The notes under the pieces are model-generated. The model saw nothing but the letters and a program-made list of their open reading frames with translations. It did not search any database and was not told the origin of the DNA. Positions 17,214 through 25,132 of a stretch of 35,818 nucleotides of DNA are shown in pieces (position 1 is the stretch's first letter; each line of letters opens with the position of its first letter). The DNA is from GYS-P2D sp964414425 (GTDB lineage: Bacteria > Bacteroidota > Bacteroidia > Chitinophagales > Saprospiraceae), in NCBI GenBank assembly GCA_964414425.1, contig CAYPWL010000032.1:1-35818 (forward strand), in the 5' to 3' direction. Made by a program: the position numbers and the translations under genes.

Positions 17214-17945
17214 TTGAGGAAGTTCGGGCTCATAGGCTACCCACTATCACATTCATTTTCACCGAAGTATTTTGCAGAGAAATTTAGCAAGGAAGGGATC
17301 GGTGATTGTCAATATGATTTACTAGAGATACCAACGATCGATGAGGTCCCCAAGCTATTGGATGGGCGCATAGAGGGTATCAATGTGACGATCCCCTATA
17401 AGGAGCAGATACTGCCATACTTGACAGCGATTGATACAGAGGCGGAGGCCATAGGAGCGGTCAATACCATCAAAATATCAGACGGAGAGATTAAGGGGTA
17501 CAATTCAGATATTTATGGATTTGAACTGTCATTATTGGGTCTACTGGATGGCGAGCGTCCGACAGGTGCACTCATATTAGGTACAGGTGGCGCATCTAAG
17601 GCTGTAAAGTTCGTCTTAGATAAGCTGAACATCTCTTATCAAGTAGTGAGTCGTAGCAGCGGGGACTTACTCTATAGCAAGCTGAGCGAAGAGGTCATGC
17701 AGATTCACCAATTGATCATAAATACAACACCACTGGGGACCTATCCTAATATCCATGATAAGCCTGACCTGATATATGATAGTCTGTCAGGGGAACATTT
17801 TCTCTTTGATTTGACCTATAATCCTCGGGTTACAGCCTTTATGCAGGAAGGGATCAACAGAGGATCGAAAACATTGAACGGATATAGGATGTTGGAGTTA
17901 CAGGCAGAAAAATCTTGGGCCATATGGAACAATCTTCCATTATAA
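17214..17945 (+). CDS. aroE: Shikimate dehydrogenase
   Basis: NADPH-dependent reduction of 3-dehydroshikimate to shikimate in aromatic amino acid synthesis. The shikimate-binding serines are in IGYPLSHSFSP (S12, S14), and K63 (NVTIPYK) and D99 (GYNSDIYG) are the catalytic pair. The dinucleotide loop is LGTGGASKA (122-130). At 243 residues it is short, as is typical of Bacteroidota AroE. The best start is TTG at 17214, because the family normally begins with RKFGLIGYPL directly after Met; there is no ATG in a suitable place. It lies 17 bases after the sugar transferase, and its end overlaps the proline dehydrogenase start by 22 bases. Confidence 0.93.
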   Translation: MRKFGLIGYPLSHSFSPKYFAEKFSKEGIGDCQYDLLEIPTIDEVPKLLDGRIEGINVTIPYKEQILPYLTAIDTEAEAIGAVNTIKISDGEIKGYNSDIYGFELSLLGLLDGERPTGALILGTGGASKAVKFVLDKLNISYQVVSRSSGDLLYSKLSEEVMQIHQLIINTTPLGTYPNIHDKPDLIYDSLSGEHFLFDLTYNPRVTAFMQEGINRGSKTLNGYRMLELQAEKSWAIWNNLPL

Positions 17946-19135
17946 CATCATCATCCAAAGGAAACTATCCGGACTTTAGCAATACGCAGATTGCTTTTGC
18001 GAATAAGTCTGACGATGAACTCAAAGAAACTGAGCGCATGTTCATGCTCATGAATAACGCCAAGCTGGTTTCAGTGGGCTCAGTCCTGGGTAAGATTGCC
18101 ATCAAAAGTGGTTTGCCATTCGTACAATCGATCATCAAGCGTACACTCTTTAAGCATTTCTGTGGAGGTCTCAATCTGGCTGACTGCCAAGATGTAATCG
18201 ACGACCTCTATAAGAATCAGACACAATCATTATTAGATTATGGGGTAGAGGGGAAGTCTGCAGAACCGGACTTGGATGATACCTTGTCCGAGATCTTAAA
18301 TGCCATAGACTTTGCCGCCGCCAACCATAGCGTGCCAGCTGCAATCTGTAAGCTGACCGGATTAGTGGACAATGATGTCCTCATCAAAAAGCAAGCGGAT
18401 GGAGACTTAGATCCAGAAACTCAAAAGCTATACGATACTTTCTATGAGCGCATCCTATCGGCTTGTCGCCGTGCCTATGATCTCAAGGTAGGCTTATTAA
18501 TCGATGCGGAGGAGAGCTGGATGCAAGATGCTATGGATGAGGTTGTCATGGATATGATGGCCAGATTTAACAAGGATCAGGTAATCATCTACAATACCTA
18601 TCAGATGTATCGCAAGGATACGCTGGATAGACTTAAAGCAGATCATAAGACAGGACAGGAAGAAAGATTTTTGATCGGCGCCAAGTTGGTTCGAGGCGCC
18701 TATATGAACAAGGAGCGCCAGCGTGCCGAAGAGCAGGGGTATCCTTCACCGATCCACGATACTAAGTTAGATACGGATCGAGATTTTGATTCGGGCATCA
18801 TGTTTTGCCTCGATCATATGGATGAGATTGCCTTTATCTGTGCGAGTCATAACACCTACAGTAATCAGGTGCTCGCACGTGAAGTGATAGATCGAGGGAT
18901 CGATATCGACCACCCTCATGTCAACTTCTCGCAGCTACAGGGCATGAGTGACTACATCACTTTCAATCTTGCCCAGCATGGCTTTAACGTCGCTAAGTAT
19001 GTGGTCTACGGCCCGATTAAGGAGGTCGCAGACTTCTTGATTCGTCGTGCCGAGGAGAATACTTCTATTACTGGAGAGGCTGGGCGAGAGCTCACGCTGA
19101 TCAGGCAGGAGTTGAAGAGGAGAGGAGGGCAGTAG
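17924..19135 (+). CDS. Proline dehydrogenase
   Basis: FAD-dependent oxidation of proline to pyrroline-5-carboxylate, passing electrons to quinone at the membrane. This is the single-domain form, not fused to P5C dehydrogenase. The barrel signature is KLVRGAYMNKERQRA, with YPSPIHDTKLDTDRDF following. ICASHNTYSNQ and the C-terminal substrate motif FLIRRAEENTSITGEAGREL carry the arginine pair that grips the proline carboxylate. ATG at 17924 is preferred over the TTG at 17915. The gene starts inside aroE (22-base overlap), so expression is coupled to aroE. Length 403 residues. A gene-free, repeat-bearing region follows. Confidence 0.94.
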   Translation: MEQSSIITSSSKGNYPDFSNTQIAFANKSDDELKETERMFMLMNNAKLVSVGSVLGKIAIKSGLPFVQSIIKRTLFKHFCGGLNLADCQDVIDDLYKNQTQSLLDYGVEGKSAEPDLDDTLSEILNAIDFAAANHSVPAAICKLTGLVDNDVLIKKQADGDLDPETQKLYDTFYERILSACRRAYDLKVGLLIDAEESWMQDAMDEVVMDMMARFNKDQVIIYNTYQMYRKDTLDRLKADHKTGQEERFLIGAKLVRGAYMNKERQRAEEQGYPSPIHDTKLDTDRDFDSGIMFCLDHMDEIAFICASHNTYSNQVLAREVIDRGIDIDHPHVNFSQLQGMSDYITFNLAQHGFNVAKYVVYGPIKEVADFLIRRAEENTSITGEAGRELTLIRQELKRRGGQ

Positions 19136-19330
19136 GTTTTACGATGTTGGATGGTATTTCCACCACATAATCAGGTTAAAGGCGAAGTGTATCAAGTCGT
19201 TACTCAGAGAGTACTAAATGTCGAGTATTATGTCAACCCTTTTTTTTCAGACCTACTGAAGGAAGATTTTTAAATAGTAGGTACGATAGAATTTGATTAT
19301 AAATCCAAAAACATTGTTGCAGACCTTTTT

Positions 19331-19359
19331 CATGCCGACCAGCGTGGAGGTATCTTCAG
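19331..19359. repeat. Dispersed intergenic repeat, copy 3 (short, diverged)
   Basis: CATGCCGACCAGCGTGGAGG followed by TATCTTCAG keeps the frame of the block found at 8538 and 9338 (CAT-CGA-...-GTGGAG-...-ATCTTCAG). It lacks the AACTCACCCT start. The similarity is partial and judged by eye. Confidence 0.45.
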
Positions 19360-19462
19360 GAGGTTAACTCTAGTCATTAGGAATCTCTCCTCAATAATAA
19401 GGAAATGTAGTCACTCTATCTTGATATTTCCAACTTGTGCATTTAGTCGTGGCCTTCGGCGA

Positions 19463-19590
19463 GGTACTTTTGCAATCGGCAAAAAGTACCCAAAACCCTT
19501 GGCCATCAGAAGCTCTGCTGCAATGCTGCACCCGCTTCCCACTTTTGATGGCCCTTCCTTGCCAGCATCCTTATTACGATACTCATTTTC
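19463..19590. repeat. Structured intergenic repeat, copy A
   Basis: It opens with the hairpin GGTACTTTTGC (19463-19473) / GCAAAAAGTACC (19479-19490). A second hairpin follows: GGCCATCAGAAG (19501-19512) pairs along all 12 positions, one a G-T, with CTTTTGATGGCC (19542-19553). The loop of the second hairpin carries a Cys-codon-like GCTCTGCTGCAATGCTGCAC... core (19512-19539) that recurs in copy B. Confidence 0.7.
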
Positions 19591-19635
19591 TACACTCAAC
19601 ACTTTTAACTTTCTACTTTGAGATTTTAAACTCGT

Positions 19636-19745
19636 GTTGAAAAGAACCAAAATTCAAGACCATTAAAATGCTCTGCTGCGATGATGCTCCCGCTACCCTC
19701 AGTTTATGATCGTTCCACACGCTTCTTTTAAAACACATTTTCATA
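19636..19745. repeat. Structured intergenic repeat, copy B
   Basis: A diverged direct copy of 19478-19590. The 28-base core (19670-19697) differs from copy A at 4 positions by eye. The flanking arms GACCATTAAAA (19658-19668) and TTTATGATC (19703-19711) can still pair, with one mismatch and one bulge, at the place of the copy A hairpin. The AAAAGAACC start (19640-19648) matches AAAAAGTACC in copy A, but its left arm is missing. Confidence 0.65.
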
Positions 19746-19833
19746 CTGACCGAATTTGAGAGAGCGAAGGTCATCAAAAGTGTCAACCTATTACAGGATA
19801 AGACACTTGCACCCCTCGAGGGTACATTGGGCA

Positions 19834-20205
19834 TTAAAACTGATTAGTCCTCAACATCACCAGCGTACAAGCCTCTATGCACTCTATCTTATGCTTGGCA
19901 AATTGTTGGTAGGCTTCGGTGCTCTCAGCTCCCGGATTAAAGATGACTCGATCAGGCTTAAGGGCTATGATCTCATCGATATACTGATTGCCGACCTCTT
20001 CACGCAGATACATCGTGACTGTGTCAATATGCACATCATCTGGGATGTCATCATGTATGGGCTCGTCCGCTATTGTTCCATCTGATCGACCAACCAAAAT
20101 AGGCTTGTGCTGATATTGTTTAAGCATCTTAGCAGCCTTGTTAGAATATCGGGAGGGATTAGTAGAGGCACCCAGTACCAACACATTTTCTGAAGTATCA
20201 CTCAT
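19834..20205 (-). CDS. CoA-binding domain protein (YccU type)
   Basis: A small Rossmann-fold protein of the CoA_binding_2 family, with a role unknown in most bacteria. The nucleotide-binding start NVLVLGASTNPSRYSNKAA and the closing FNPGAESTEAYQQFAKHKIECIEACTLVML match the family, including the conserved Cys in the last strand. The open frame reaches 20241, but ATG at 20205 (MSDTSENVLVLGAS) puts the start close to the first strand, as in relatives, and is preferred. Length 123 residues. Monocistronic, convergent with the proline dehydrogenase gene. Confidence 0.87.
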   Translation of the reverse strand: MSDTSENVLVLGASTNPSRYSNKAAKMLKQYQHKPILVGRSDGTIADEPIHDDIPDDVHIDTVTMYLREEVGNQYIDEIIALKPDRVIFNPGAESTEAYQQFAKHKIECIEACTLVMLRTNQF

Positions 20206-20307
20206 TTTATCGAAGTTCGTCTGTGTGTTTAACGATCCCATTGGAGGATCAGTTCAATATGCAGATAGGTGATGTGTCGCACGAAACATAAGAGTAAGAA
20301 TGGGGCA

Positions 20308-20350
20308 ATAAAAAAAGCTCTGACCAGAATTAACTTATCAGAACTTTTTA
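20308..20350 (-). terminator. Rho-independent terminator after the coiled-coil protein gene
   Basis: Read on the minus strand, AAAAAGTTCTGA pairs with TCAGAGCTTTTT with one mismatch, and the U-tract TTTTTTT follows. It sits about 40 bases beyond the stop at 20386. Confidence 0.75.
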
Positions 20351-20385
20351 AAAATCGGGTTTTAAGACGCTTGGTCTCTCTTATC

Positions 20386-21342
20386 TTATAATTCGAACTG
20401 TCCAGTTCCAACTTTATAACCTTTGTTGTAGATCTCAACATTGTAAACACCACTTACTGGCTCGCTTGACGGACTCCAGTCCATGCATGCCTCAGTGTCT
20501 TCGTTATTATAAGTGAGTTCTCCTGACATCGTGTACTTGATTTCTTTACCTGTAGATACCTCTACGAGCTCTCCAGAACCTTTGTCATTAGCAGAGAGCG
20601 TCTCACCATTAGGATTGACGATGCGTAAGTAGAATGTCTCATCTCCAGCAGGTACTATCACGTTAGTCTCAGTTCTAAAACATGTACGCAATGTCTCCAT
20701 TTTTTTAGCACGCTTTCTTATCTTGAATGATCCATCATCATTGATGTTACCACCATCGAAGCTCATCCAGTTTACTTTGATCACTGATCCGACATCTACG
20801 ATACCAGCGAGATTAGAATTTTCTTCCATTAATCCTTCCTTCTCACTTACGAGTACAGCACGCGCCTCTTGCAACTTACTATTTGCGTCTTTCTCCATGC
20901 TTAAGTTTTCATTGAGCGTGGTGTTAGTACTCACTAATGTGGCATTTTCAGACTGAAGAAGTTCAGTTTTTGCTTTCAGATCATTGATCTGTACTAAGTA
21001 ACCAGCTGTGAGTGACTCAAACTGAGTGATTTCTTCTCTTGCTTTGTCTAACTCTCTACGAGTCCAGATTAAGCCGTCGATCTTTTTCTTTTGAGCAGTA
21101 AGCTCTTCTTTCTGATTGTCGATTAACGCATTCAGTTCAGTATTGTCACTACGCATGCTTTCGATACTTTCGAGAGCTGCTTGATAGTCTGCATCAAGCT
21201 CAGCTTGCGTGCTGCGCATTTCATTAATCTCAGTAAGTTGAGTAGAGCTCTGCGACTTTAATTGTGAGTTTTGATAGAATAGGTACCCTGATATTAATAA
21301 CAAGAGGGCCACGAGGATTCCAAGAATTGTTCGAGTTGACAT
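20386..21342 (-). CDS. Membrane-anchored coiled-coil protein of unknown function
   Basis: A 318-residue protein. A single hydrophobic anchor at 6-23 (ILGILVALLLLISGYLF) is followed by about 155 residues of Glu/Lys/Gln/Leu-rich heptads (to about 178), a probable dimeric coiled coil. The C-terminal 135 residues form a beta-rich globular domain (NWMSFDGGNINDDGSF, KKMETLRTCFRTETN, FYLRIVNPNGETL, YNVEIYNKGYKVGTGQFEL) with two cysteines. Similar architecture is widespread in Bacteroidota, often mis-annotated as chromosome partition proteins. It is probably a periplasmic structural or envelope-spanning factor; this is inference. It is followed by a strong terminator. Confidence 0.82.
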   Translation of the reverse strand: MSTRTILGILVALLLLISGYLFYQNSQLKSQSSTQLTEINEMRSTQAELDADYQAALESIESMRSDNTELNALIDNQKEELTAQKKKIDGLIWTRRELDKAREEITQFESLTAGYLVQINDLKAKTELLQSENATLVSTNTTLNENLSMEKDANSKLQEARAVLVSEKEGLMEENSNLAGIVDVGSVIKVNWMSFDGGNINDDGSFKIRKRAKKMETLRTCFRTETNVIVPAGDETFYLRIVNPNGETLSANDKGSGELVEVSTGKEIKYTMSGELTYNNEDTEACMDWSPSSEPVSGVYNVEIYNKGYKVGTGQFEL

Positions 21343-21446
21343 TTAATTATTTTTTTAAGTTCTGTATTGTAAATTTAGTTTGCTACTACAATATGAGTGC
21401 TGATTGGAACTCATTTCATTAGGGTTTAACCTTATTTTCAAGGATT

Positions 21447-22196
21447 ATGGCAATTAGCTTGCAAAATTTGCATCGAATTCTCTTTCTCGACATCGAGACA
21501 GCGACGATTGTGCCTCAATATGATCAACTTGATGAGACGTTGCAAGATCATTGGGATCAGAGATATAAGAGATATGCCGCATATACTCATGCTGACAAGG
21601 AACTCATTCAATCACCTGAAGCCTATTTTGATCATAAGGCAGCCATCTATGCGGAGTATGCCAAGGTCATCTGCATATCTATAGGTTACATCAGAGGTGA
21701 GTTCCCCAATCATGAGTTAAGAGTAAAGACGATCAAAGGAGATGATGAATTTGAATTGTTAACTGAGTTTTCTGCGTTCCTCTATGAATTCTATTATGAC
21801 AGATACAATCATTATCTCTGTGGACATAATATTAGAGAGTTTGACATACCCTTTATCTGTAGACGTATGATCATCAATCAAATGCAACTGCCCAATTTGT
21901 TAAACATCATGGGAGCGAAGACTTGGGAGACCTCACATCTAATAGATACACTGGATCTATGGAAGTTCGGAGACTACAAGCATTACTCCTCTCTGGACCT
22001 ATTATGTCAAGTGCTCGGAGTTGAGTCTCCTAAATCATCTATAAGTGGCCAGGATGTCTCAAGATTGTATTGGTCTGGGGAGCTGGATGACATCGCAAGC
22101 TACTGTGAGCGAGACGTGCGAGCGACGATGGAAGTTTACTTAAAGTGCATCAATAGTGGACGTGATCATGAAGTATCAGATGTCGAAGAAGAGTAA
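21447..22196 (+). CDS. DEDDy 3'-5' exonuclease (PolB-like exonuclease domain)
   Basis: A 249-residue RNase H-fold exonuclease resembling the predicted PolB-like exonuclease family. The acidic metal-binding residues are visible: D15 and E17 in ILFLDIETAT, the aspartate in GHNIREFDIPFICRR, and the final Y-x3-D box YCERDVRATMEVYL, which makes it DEDDy type. HYSSLDLLCQVLGV precedes the last motif, as in the family. No polymerase domain is attached, so it works as a stand-alone nuclease, presumably in DNA repair or RNA processing. It is followed by yebC, whose promoter-like box starts 16 bases after the stop. Confidence 0.9.
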   Translation: MAISLQNLHRILFLDIETATIVPQYDQLDETLQDHWDQRYKRYAAYTHADKELIQSPEAYFDHKAAIYAEYAKVICISIGYIRGEFPNHELRVKTIKGDDEFELLTEFSAFLYEFYYDRYNHYLCGHNIREFDIPFICRRMIINQMQLPNLLNIMGAKTWETSHLIDTLDLWKFGDYKHYSSLDLLCQVLGVESPKSSISGQDVSRLYWSGELDDIASYCERDVRATMEVYLKCINSGRDHEVSDVEEE

Positions 22197-22211
22197 AAGT
22201 CTAAAGTGTCC

Positions 22212-22219
22212 TATTTTTG
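22212..22219 (+). promoter_or_regulatory. Bacteroidota -7 box (TATTTTTG) upstream of yebC
   Basis: Exact TAnnTTTG match, 21 bases before the yebC ATG at 22241. No good -33 element is visible. The same octamer occurs before trxB, DUF2795 and queA. Confidence 0.45.
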
Positions 22220-22240
22220 CACAAAAAAAAGACAGCTGTC

Positions 22241-22963
22241 ATGGGTAGAATATTTGAGGTAAGGAAGGCATCAATGTTTGCTCGCTATGATCGTATGGCG
22301 AAGCAGTTTTCAAGAATCGGCAAAGAGATCAATATTGCTGTAAAGGCTGGCGGCCCTGATCCTGACAATAATCCTGCACTAAGACGTGCTATGCAAAACG
22401 CCAAAGGCGTCAACATGCCTAAGGACAAAGTGGAGTCTGCGATTAAGCGTGCCATGGGCAAGGATACCTCTGAATATGAGCAGCTGATGTATGAGGGGTA
22501 TGCTCCGCATGGTGTAGCGATCCTCGTTGATACTGCAACTGACAATCCTATACGTACCGTTGCTAAGGTGCGAGCAGTGTTCAATAAGTGCAATGGTAAC
22601 CTCGGTACCAGTAATAGCGTGAGCTTTCAGTTTACACAGATGGGAGTCTTTAAGCTGGACACGGCAGATCACGACATGGATATGCTCGAGCTGGAGCTCA
22701 TCGACCATGGACTTGAGGAGCTCGGGACAGGTACTGATGACAATGACGATGAAGTATTGATTATCCGTGTACCATTTAATGAGTTTGGCAATATGCAGAA
22801 GGCTCTTGAGGATCGCAAGATGGAGGTGAAGTCATCCGAGATCGAATGGATACCACAGAATATGGTAGAGCTATCTGGTGATGATGCTGACGAAGTGCTT
22901 AAGCTCATTGCCAAGATGGAAGAGGAAGAAGATGTACAGAAGGTCTTCCACAATCTGGCATAG
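22241..22963 (+). CDS. YebC/PmpR family protein (translation or transcription regulator)
   Basis: A 240-residue YebC/TACO1 family member. These proteins were described as DNA-binding regulators, and more recent work ties them to ribosome function on difficult sequences; which applies here is open. The N-terminus resembles the family's WANIKHRKAA start as GRIFEVRKASMFARYDR, followed by FSRIGKEINIAVKAGGPDP, NPALRRAMQNAKGVNMPKD and the YEGYAPHGVAILVD strand. The late DxDEVLKLIAKMEE helix is typical. ATG at 22241 is preferred over the upstream TTG at 22217, which has no family support. It is preceded by a -7 box. Confidence 0.94.
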   Translation: MGRIFEVRKASMFARYDRMAKQFSRIGKEINIAVKAGGPDPDNNPALRRAMQNAKGVNMPKDKVESAIKRAMGKDTSEYEQLMYEGYAPHGVAILVDTATDNPIRTVAKVRAVFNKCNGNLGTSNSVSFQFTQMGVFKLDTADHDMDMLELELIDHGLEELGTGTDDNDDEVLIIRVPFNEFGNMQKALEDRKMEVKSSEIEWIPQNMVELSGDDADEVLKLIAKMEEEEDVQKVFHNLA

Positions 22964-23007
22964 GACAAGCCTCTATTCATAGGGGCTACGATAGCAATCG
23001 TGTACAT

Positions 23008-23634
23008 ATGAGTAAGAATAGCTGGTATCTATGTTTTATAGCCTGTTTGGTGTTGCTTGGTTGTAAAGGCGTCAACCAGATACCATTCAAGCAATTCACT
23101 AACCATGATTTATGGCTTAGCGATACTGGAGCAATCATTCGTTATGATAAGGAGCAACCTGTATTGTTTTATCGAAATTTTAGATATCCCATTGAGATCA
23201 AGTCTGATCAGGAACTTTCATTTAGCGGCCAAGATCAAGACGTTTATAATGCCCGATACATCACTAATGGGATAAGTATGACAATTGATGTCACAACAGA
23301 AGAAGGGCCATTCATCAGGTATATTAAGACACAACAGCTGAACTTCATCAATTATCATCAAGATGTATCAGCGATAGCAACGGACTCTGTAGTGATCGTC
23401 CGAGAGAATAAAGAAGATATCAGAGTTCATTTCGATGGTGAGAATCCACTCAATGCAGAGTTGCGCAAAGACCTGTTCACCATATGTCATCAGTATTATC
23501 ATAACTACCGACCCAATCGTGATGGTGAGATCCGACTGAATATCTATGATGATGGTCAAGGCTCTATTAAGCGATATACGGGTATAGTCCCTAATACCTT
23601 GGAGTTCCCTTATCGATATATTACGACATGGTAA
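23008..23634 (+). CDS. Hypothetical lipoprotein
   Basis: A 208-residue protein that I do not recognise. The N-terminus is a lipoprotein signal (WYLCFIACLVLLGC, lipobox LLGC, Cys19), so it is anchored to the inner or outer membrane. The mature part is polar and beta-rich, with many Asp, Asn and Tyr residues (HQYYHNYRPNRDGEI, IYDDGQGSIKRYTG). No enzymatic motif is visible. It lies 44 bases after yebC and may be cotranscribed with it. Confidence 0.72.
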   Translation: MSKNSWYLCFIACLVLLGCKGVNQIPFKQFTNHDLWLSDTGAIIRYDKEQPVLFYRNFRYPIEIKSDQELSFSGQDQDVYNARYITNGISMTIDVTTEEGPFIRYIKTQQLNFINYHQDVSAIATDSVVIVRENKEDIRVHFDGENPLNAELRKDLFTICHQYYHNYRPNRDGEIRLNIYDDGQGSIKRYTGIVPNTLEFPYRYITTW

Positions 23635-23709
23635 TCTACTATTGGAGGATTTCTTGATCCTAAGCTCGTTATTTTCATGAGCGGTATCGCATTACGGTTT
23701 GTTTTAAAC

Positions 23710-23717
23710 TATTTTTG
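23710..23717 (+). promoter_or_regulatory. Bacteroidota -7 box (TATTTTTG) upstream of trxB
   Basis: Exact TAnnTTTG match 43 bases before the trxB ATG at 23761. A TTTG at 23698-23701 is too close to act as the -33 element. Confidence 0.4.
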
Positions 23718-23760
23718 CAACCTTTTAAAGAGCTTCTATTTTATATAGTTAAACCATATT

Positions 23761-24696
23761 ATGTCAACAGTTAGAAATTGTATCATCATTGGATCAGGAC
23801 CTGCAGGTTATACTGCCGCAATATATGCTGCCAGAGCAGGTATGAAGCCATTATTGTTCACAGGTCAAGAACCTGGAGGCCAACTCATGATTACCACAGA
23901 TGTGGAAAACTATCCTGGCTATCCTGATGGTGTCGGTGGTCCGCAGATGATGGATGAGTTCCGCAAGCAAGCAGAGCGATTTGATACAGAGATCAAGTAT
24001 GAATTAATTTCTAAGGTAGATTTTACTGGGCCAGTTCATAAGGTCTGGACAGAGTCTGATGAGCTGTTTGAAGGACATAGTATTGTCATATCTACAGGAG
24101 CGAGTGCCAAGTGGCTTGGTCTGGATTCAGAGCAGAGACTGATGAATAAGGGGGTATCCGCCTGTGCAGTTTGTGATGGTTTTTTCTTCCGAGGTAAATC
24201 TGTAGCAATCGTCGGTGCGGGAGATACAGCAGCAGAAGAAGCAACATATCTTGCTAAGTTATGTCCTGAGGTTCATATGCTCGTCCGCCGTGATGAGATG
24301 AGAGCGTCAAAAATCATGCAACAGCGTGTGTTGGATTCAGAGGCTATAACCATCCACTGGAATACAGAAACAGTTGAGATCTTAGGTGATGAGGAAGTTA
24401 CCGGTGCCAGAGTGATCAACAATAAGACTAAAGAAGAAACTCAACTGGATGTAGAAGGGTTCTTCGTAGCGATCGGCCACAAACCGAATACGGGTATCTT
24501 CAAGCCATGGTTAAATATGGATGACACTGGATATCTCAAAGTGACTCCAGGCACGTCATATACCAATGTTGAAGGAGTATTTGCCTCAGGTGATGCTGCA
24601 GACAAGATTTACCGTCAGGCTGTTACAGCAGCAGGTACAGGTTGTATGGCCGCACTTGACGCCGAGCGATACCTGACCGAAAAAGGAATTATTTAG
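23761..24696 (+). CDS. trxB: Thioredoxin-disulfide reductase
   Basis: FAD/NADPH enzyme that reduces thioredoxin. It shows IIIGSGPAGYTAA (FAD binding, 8-20), the redox-active CAVC pair C135/C138 in GVSACAVCDG, the NADPH loop VGAGDTAAEEA (151-161), RRDEMRASKIM (NADPH phosphate recognition) and the C-terminal FASGDAADKIYRQAVTAAGTG. The 311-residue length is normal. It is preceded by a promoter-like box and followed after 56 bases by the cytochrome c gene. Confidence 0.96.
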   Translation: MSTVRNCIIIGSGPAGYTAAIYAARAGMKPLLFTGQEPGGQLMITTDVENYPGYPDGVGGPQMMDEFRKQAERFDTEIKYELISKVDFTGPVHKVWTESDELFEGHSIVISTGASAKWLGLDSEQRLMNKGVSACAVCDGFFFRGKSVAIVGAGDTAAEEATYLAKLCPEVHMLVRRDEMRASKIMQQRVLDSEAITIHWNTETVEILGDEEVTGARVINNKTKEETQLDVEGFFVAIGHKPNTGIFKPWLNMDDTGYLKVTPGTSYTNVEGVFASGDAADKIYRQAVTAAGTGCMAALDAERYLTEKGII

Positions 24697-24752
24697 GCTT
24701 TTTTGTCTAAAAGATGCAAGCAATTTTAATGACTTATTAGTATTTATACGGT

Positions 24753-25130
24753 ATGAAAAAATTAGGTATAAAATTAGTGTTCATCGGCCTCGTCGTTGGC
24801 TTGATGGCTTGTGGCGGTGATAAGAAAACGACTACCTCCACTACAACGAGTAAGCAGAAAACTTCTACTGCAAGTGCGTCAGTAACTAAGAGTGAAACAG
24901 CCAATCGTAAAGGTAAGCTCGTATACAAGCAATATTGTGTAATCTGTCACGGTGCAGATGGTAAGCTCGCCGTGAGTGGTGCTACGGACCTATCTGCTTC
25001 AACAGCAACGTTAGAGGAGCGTATCAATCAAATTACTAACGGTAAAGGGTTGATGACACCTTACAAGGATATATTAAGTCAAGAACAGATTAAATCTGTA
25101 GCCGAATACATCGAGGAGCTCAGGAAATAA
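24753..25130 (+). CDS. Cytochrome c lipoprotein
   Basis: A 125-residue small c-type cytochrome. The signal ends in a lipobox, GLMAC, at Cys20. A Thr/Ser/Lys-rich linker covers 24-48. The haem motif is CVICH (62-66), with a likely axial methionine at M101 (GKGLMTPY), then a QEQIKSVAEYIEELRK helix of class I cytochromes. It probably sits in the periplasm or on the outer membrane as an electron carrier. Its stop is 2 bases before the start of the TonB receptor gene, so the two are cotranscribed. Confidence 0.9.
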   Translation: MKKLGIKLVFIGLVVGLMACGGDKKTTTSTTTSKQKTSTASASVTKSETANRKGKLVYKQYCVICHGADGKLAVSGATDLSASTATLEERINQITNGKGLMTPYKDILSQEQIKSVAEYIEELRK

Positions 25131-25132
25131 GA

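Larger units (their letters stand above)
19136..19833. other. Gene-free region (698 bp) between convergent genes, rich in repeats
   Basis: Only short frames with no protein-like composition are present. It holds a third copy of the dispersed CAT..CGA..ATCT element (19331-19359), a hairpin (19463-19490) and two diverged copies of a structured repeat (about 19463-19590 and 19636-19745). A run of eight T lies at 19240-19247, downstream of the proline dehydrogenase gene, but I see only a weak 6-bp stem before it. Confidence 0.7.

Noticed and set aside
19240..19247. T8 run after the proline dehydrogenase gene as a terminator
   Set aside because: The only stem before it is 6 bp, AT-rich and not adjacent to the T-run.
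19421..19640. Short overlapping open frames on both strands in the 19.4-19.8 kb region
   Set aside because: They coincide with the hairpin repeats, have no start context and no protein-like pattern; the repeats explain the open frames.
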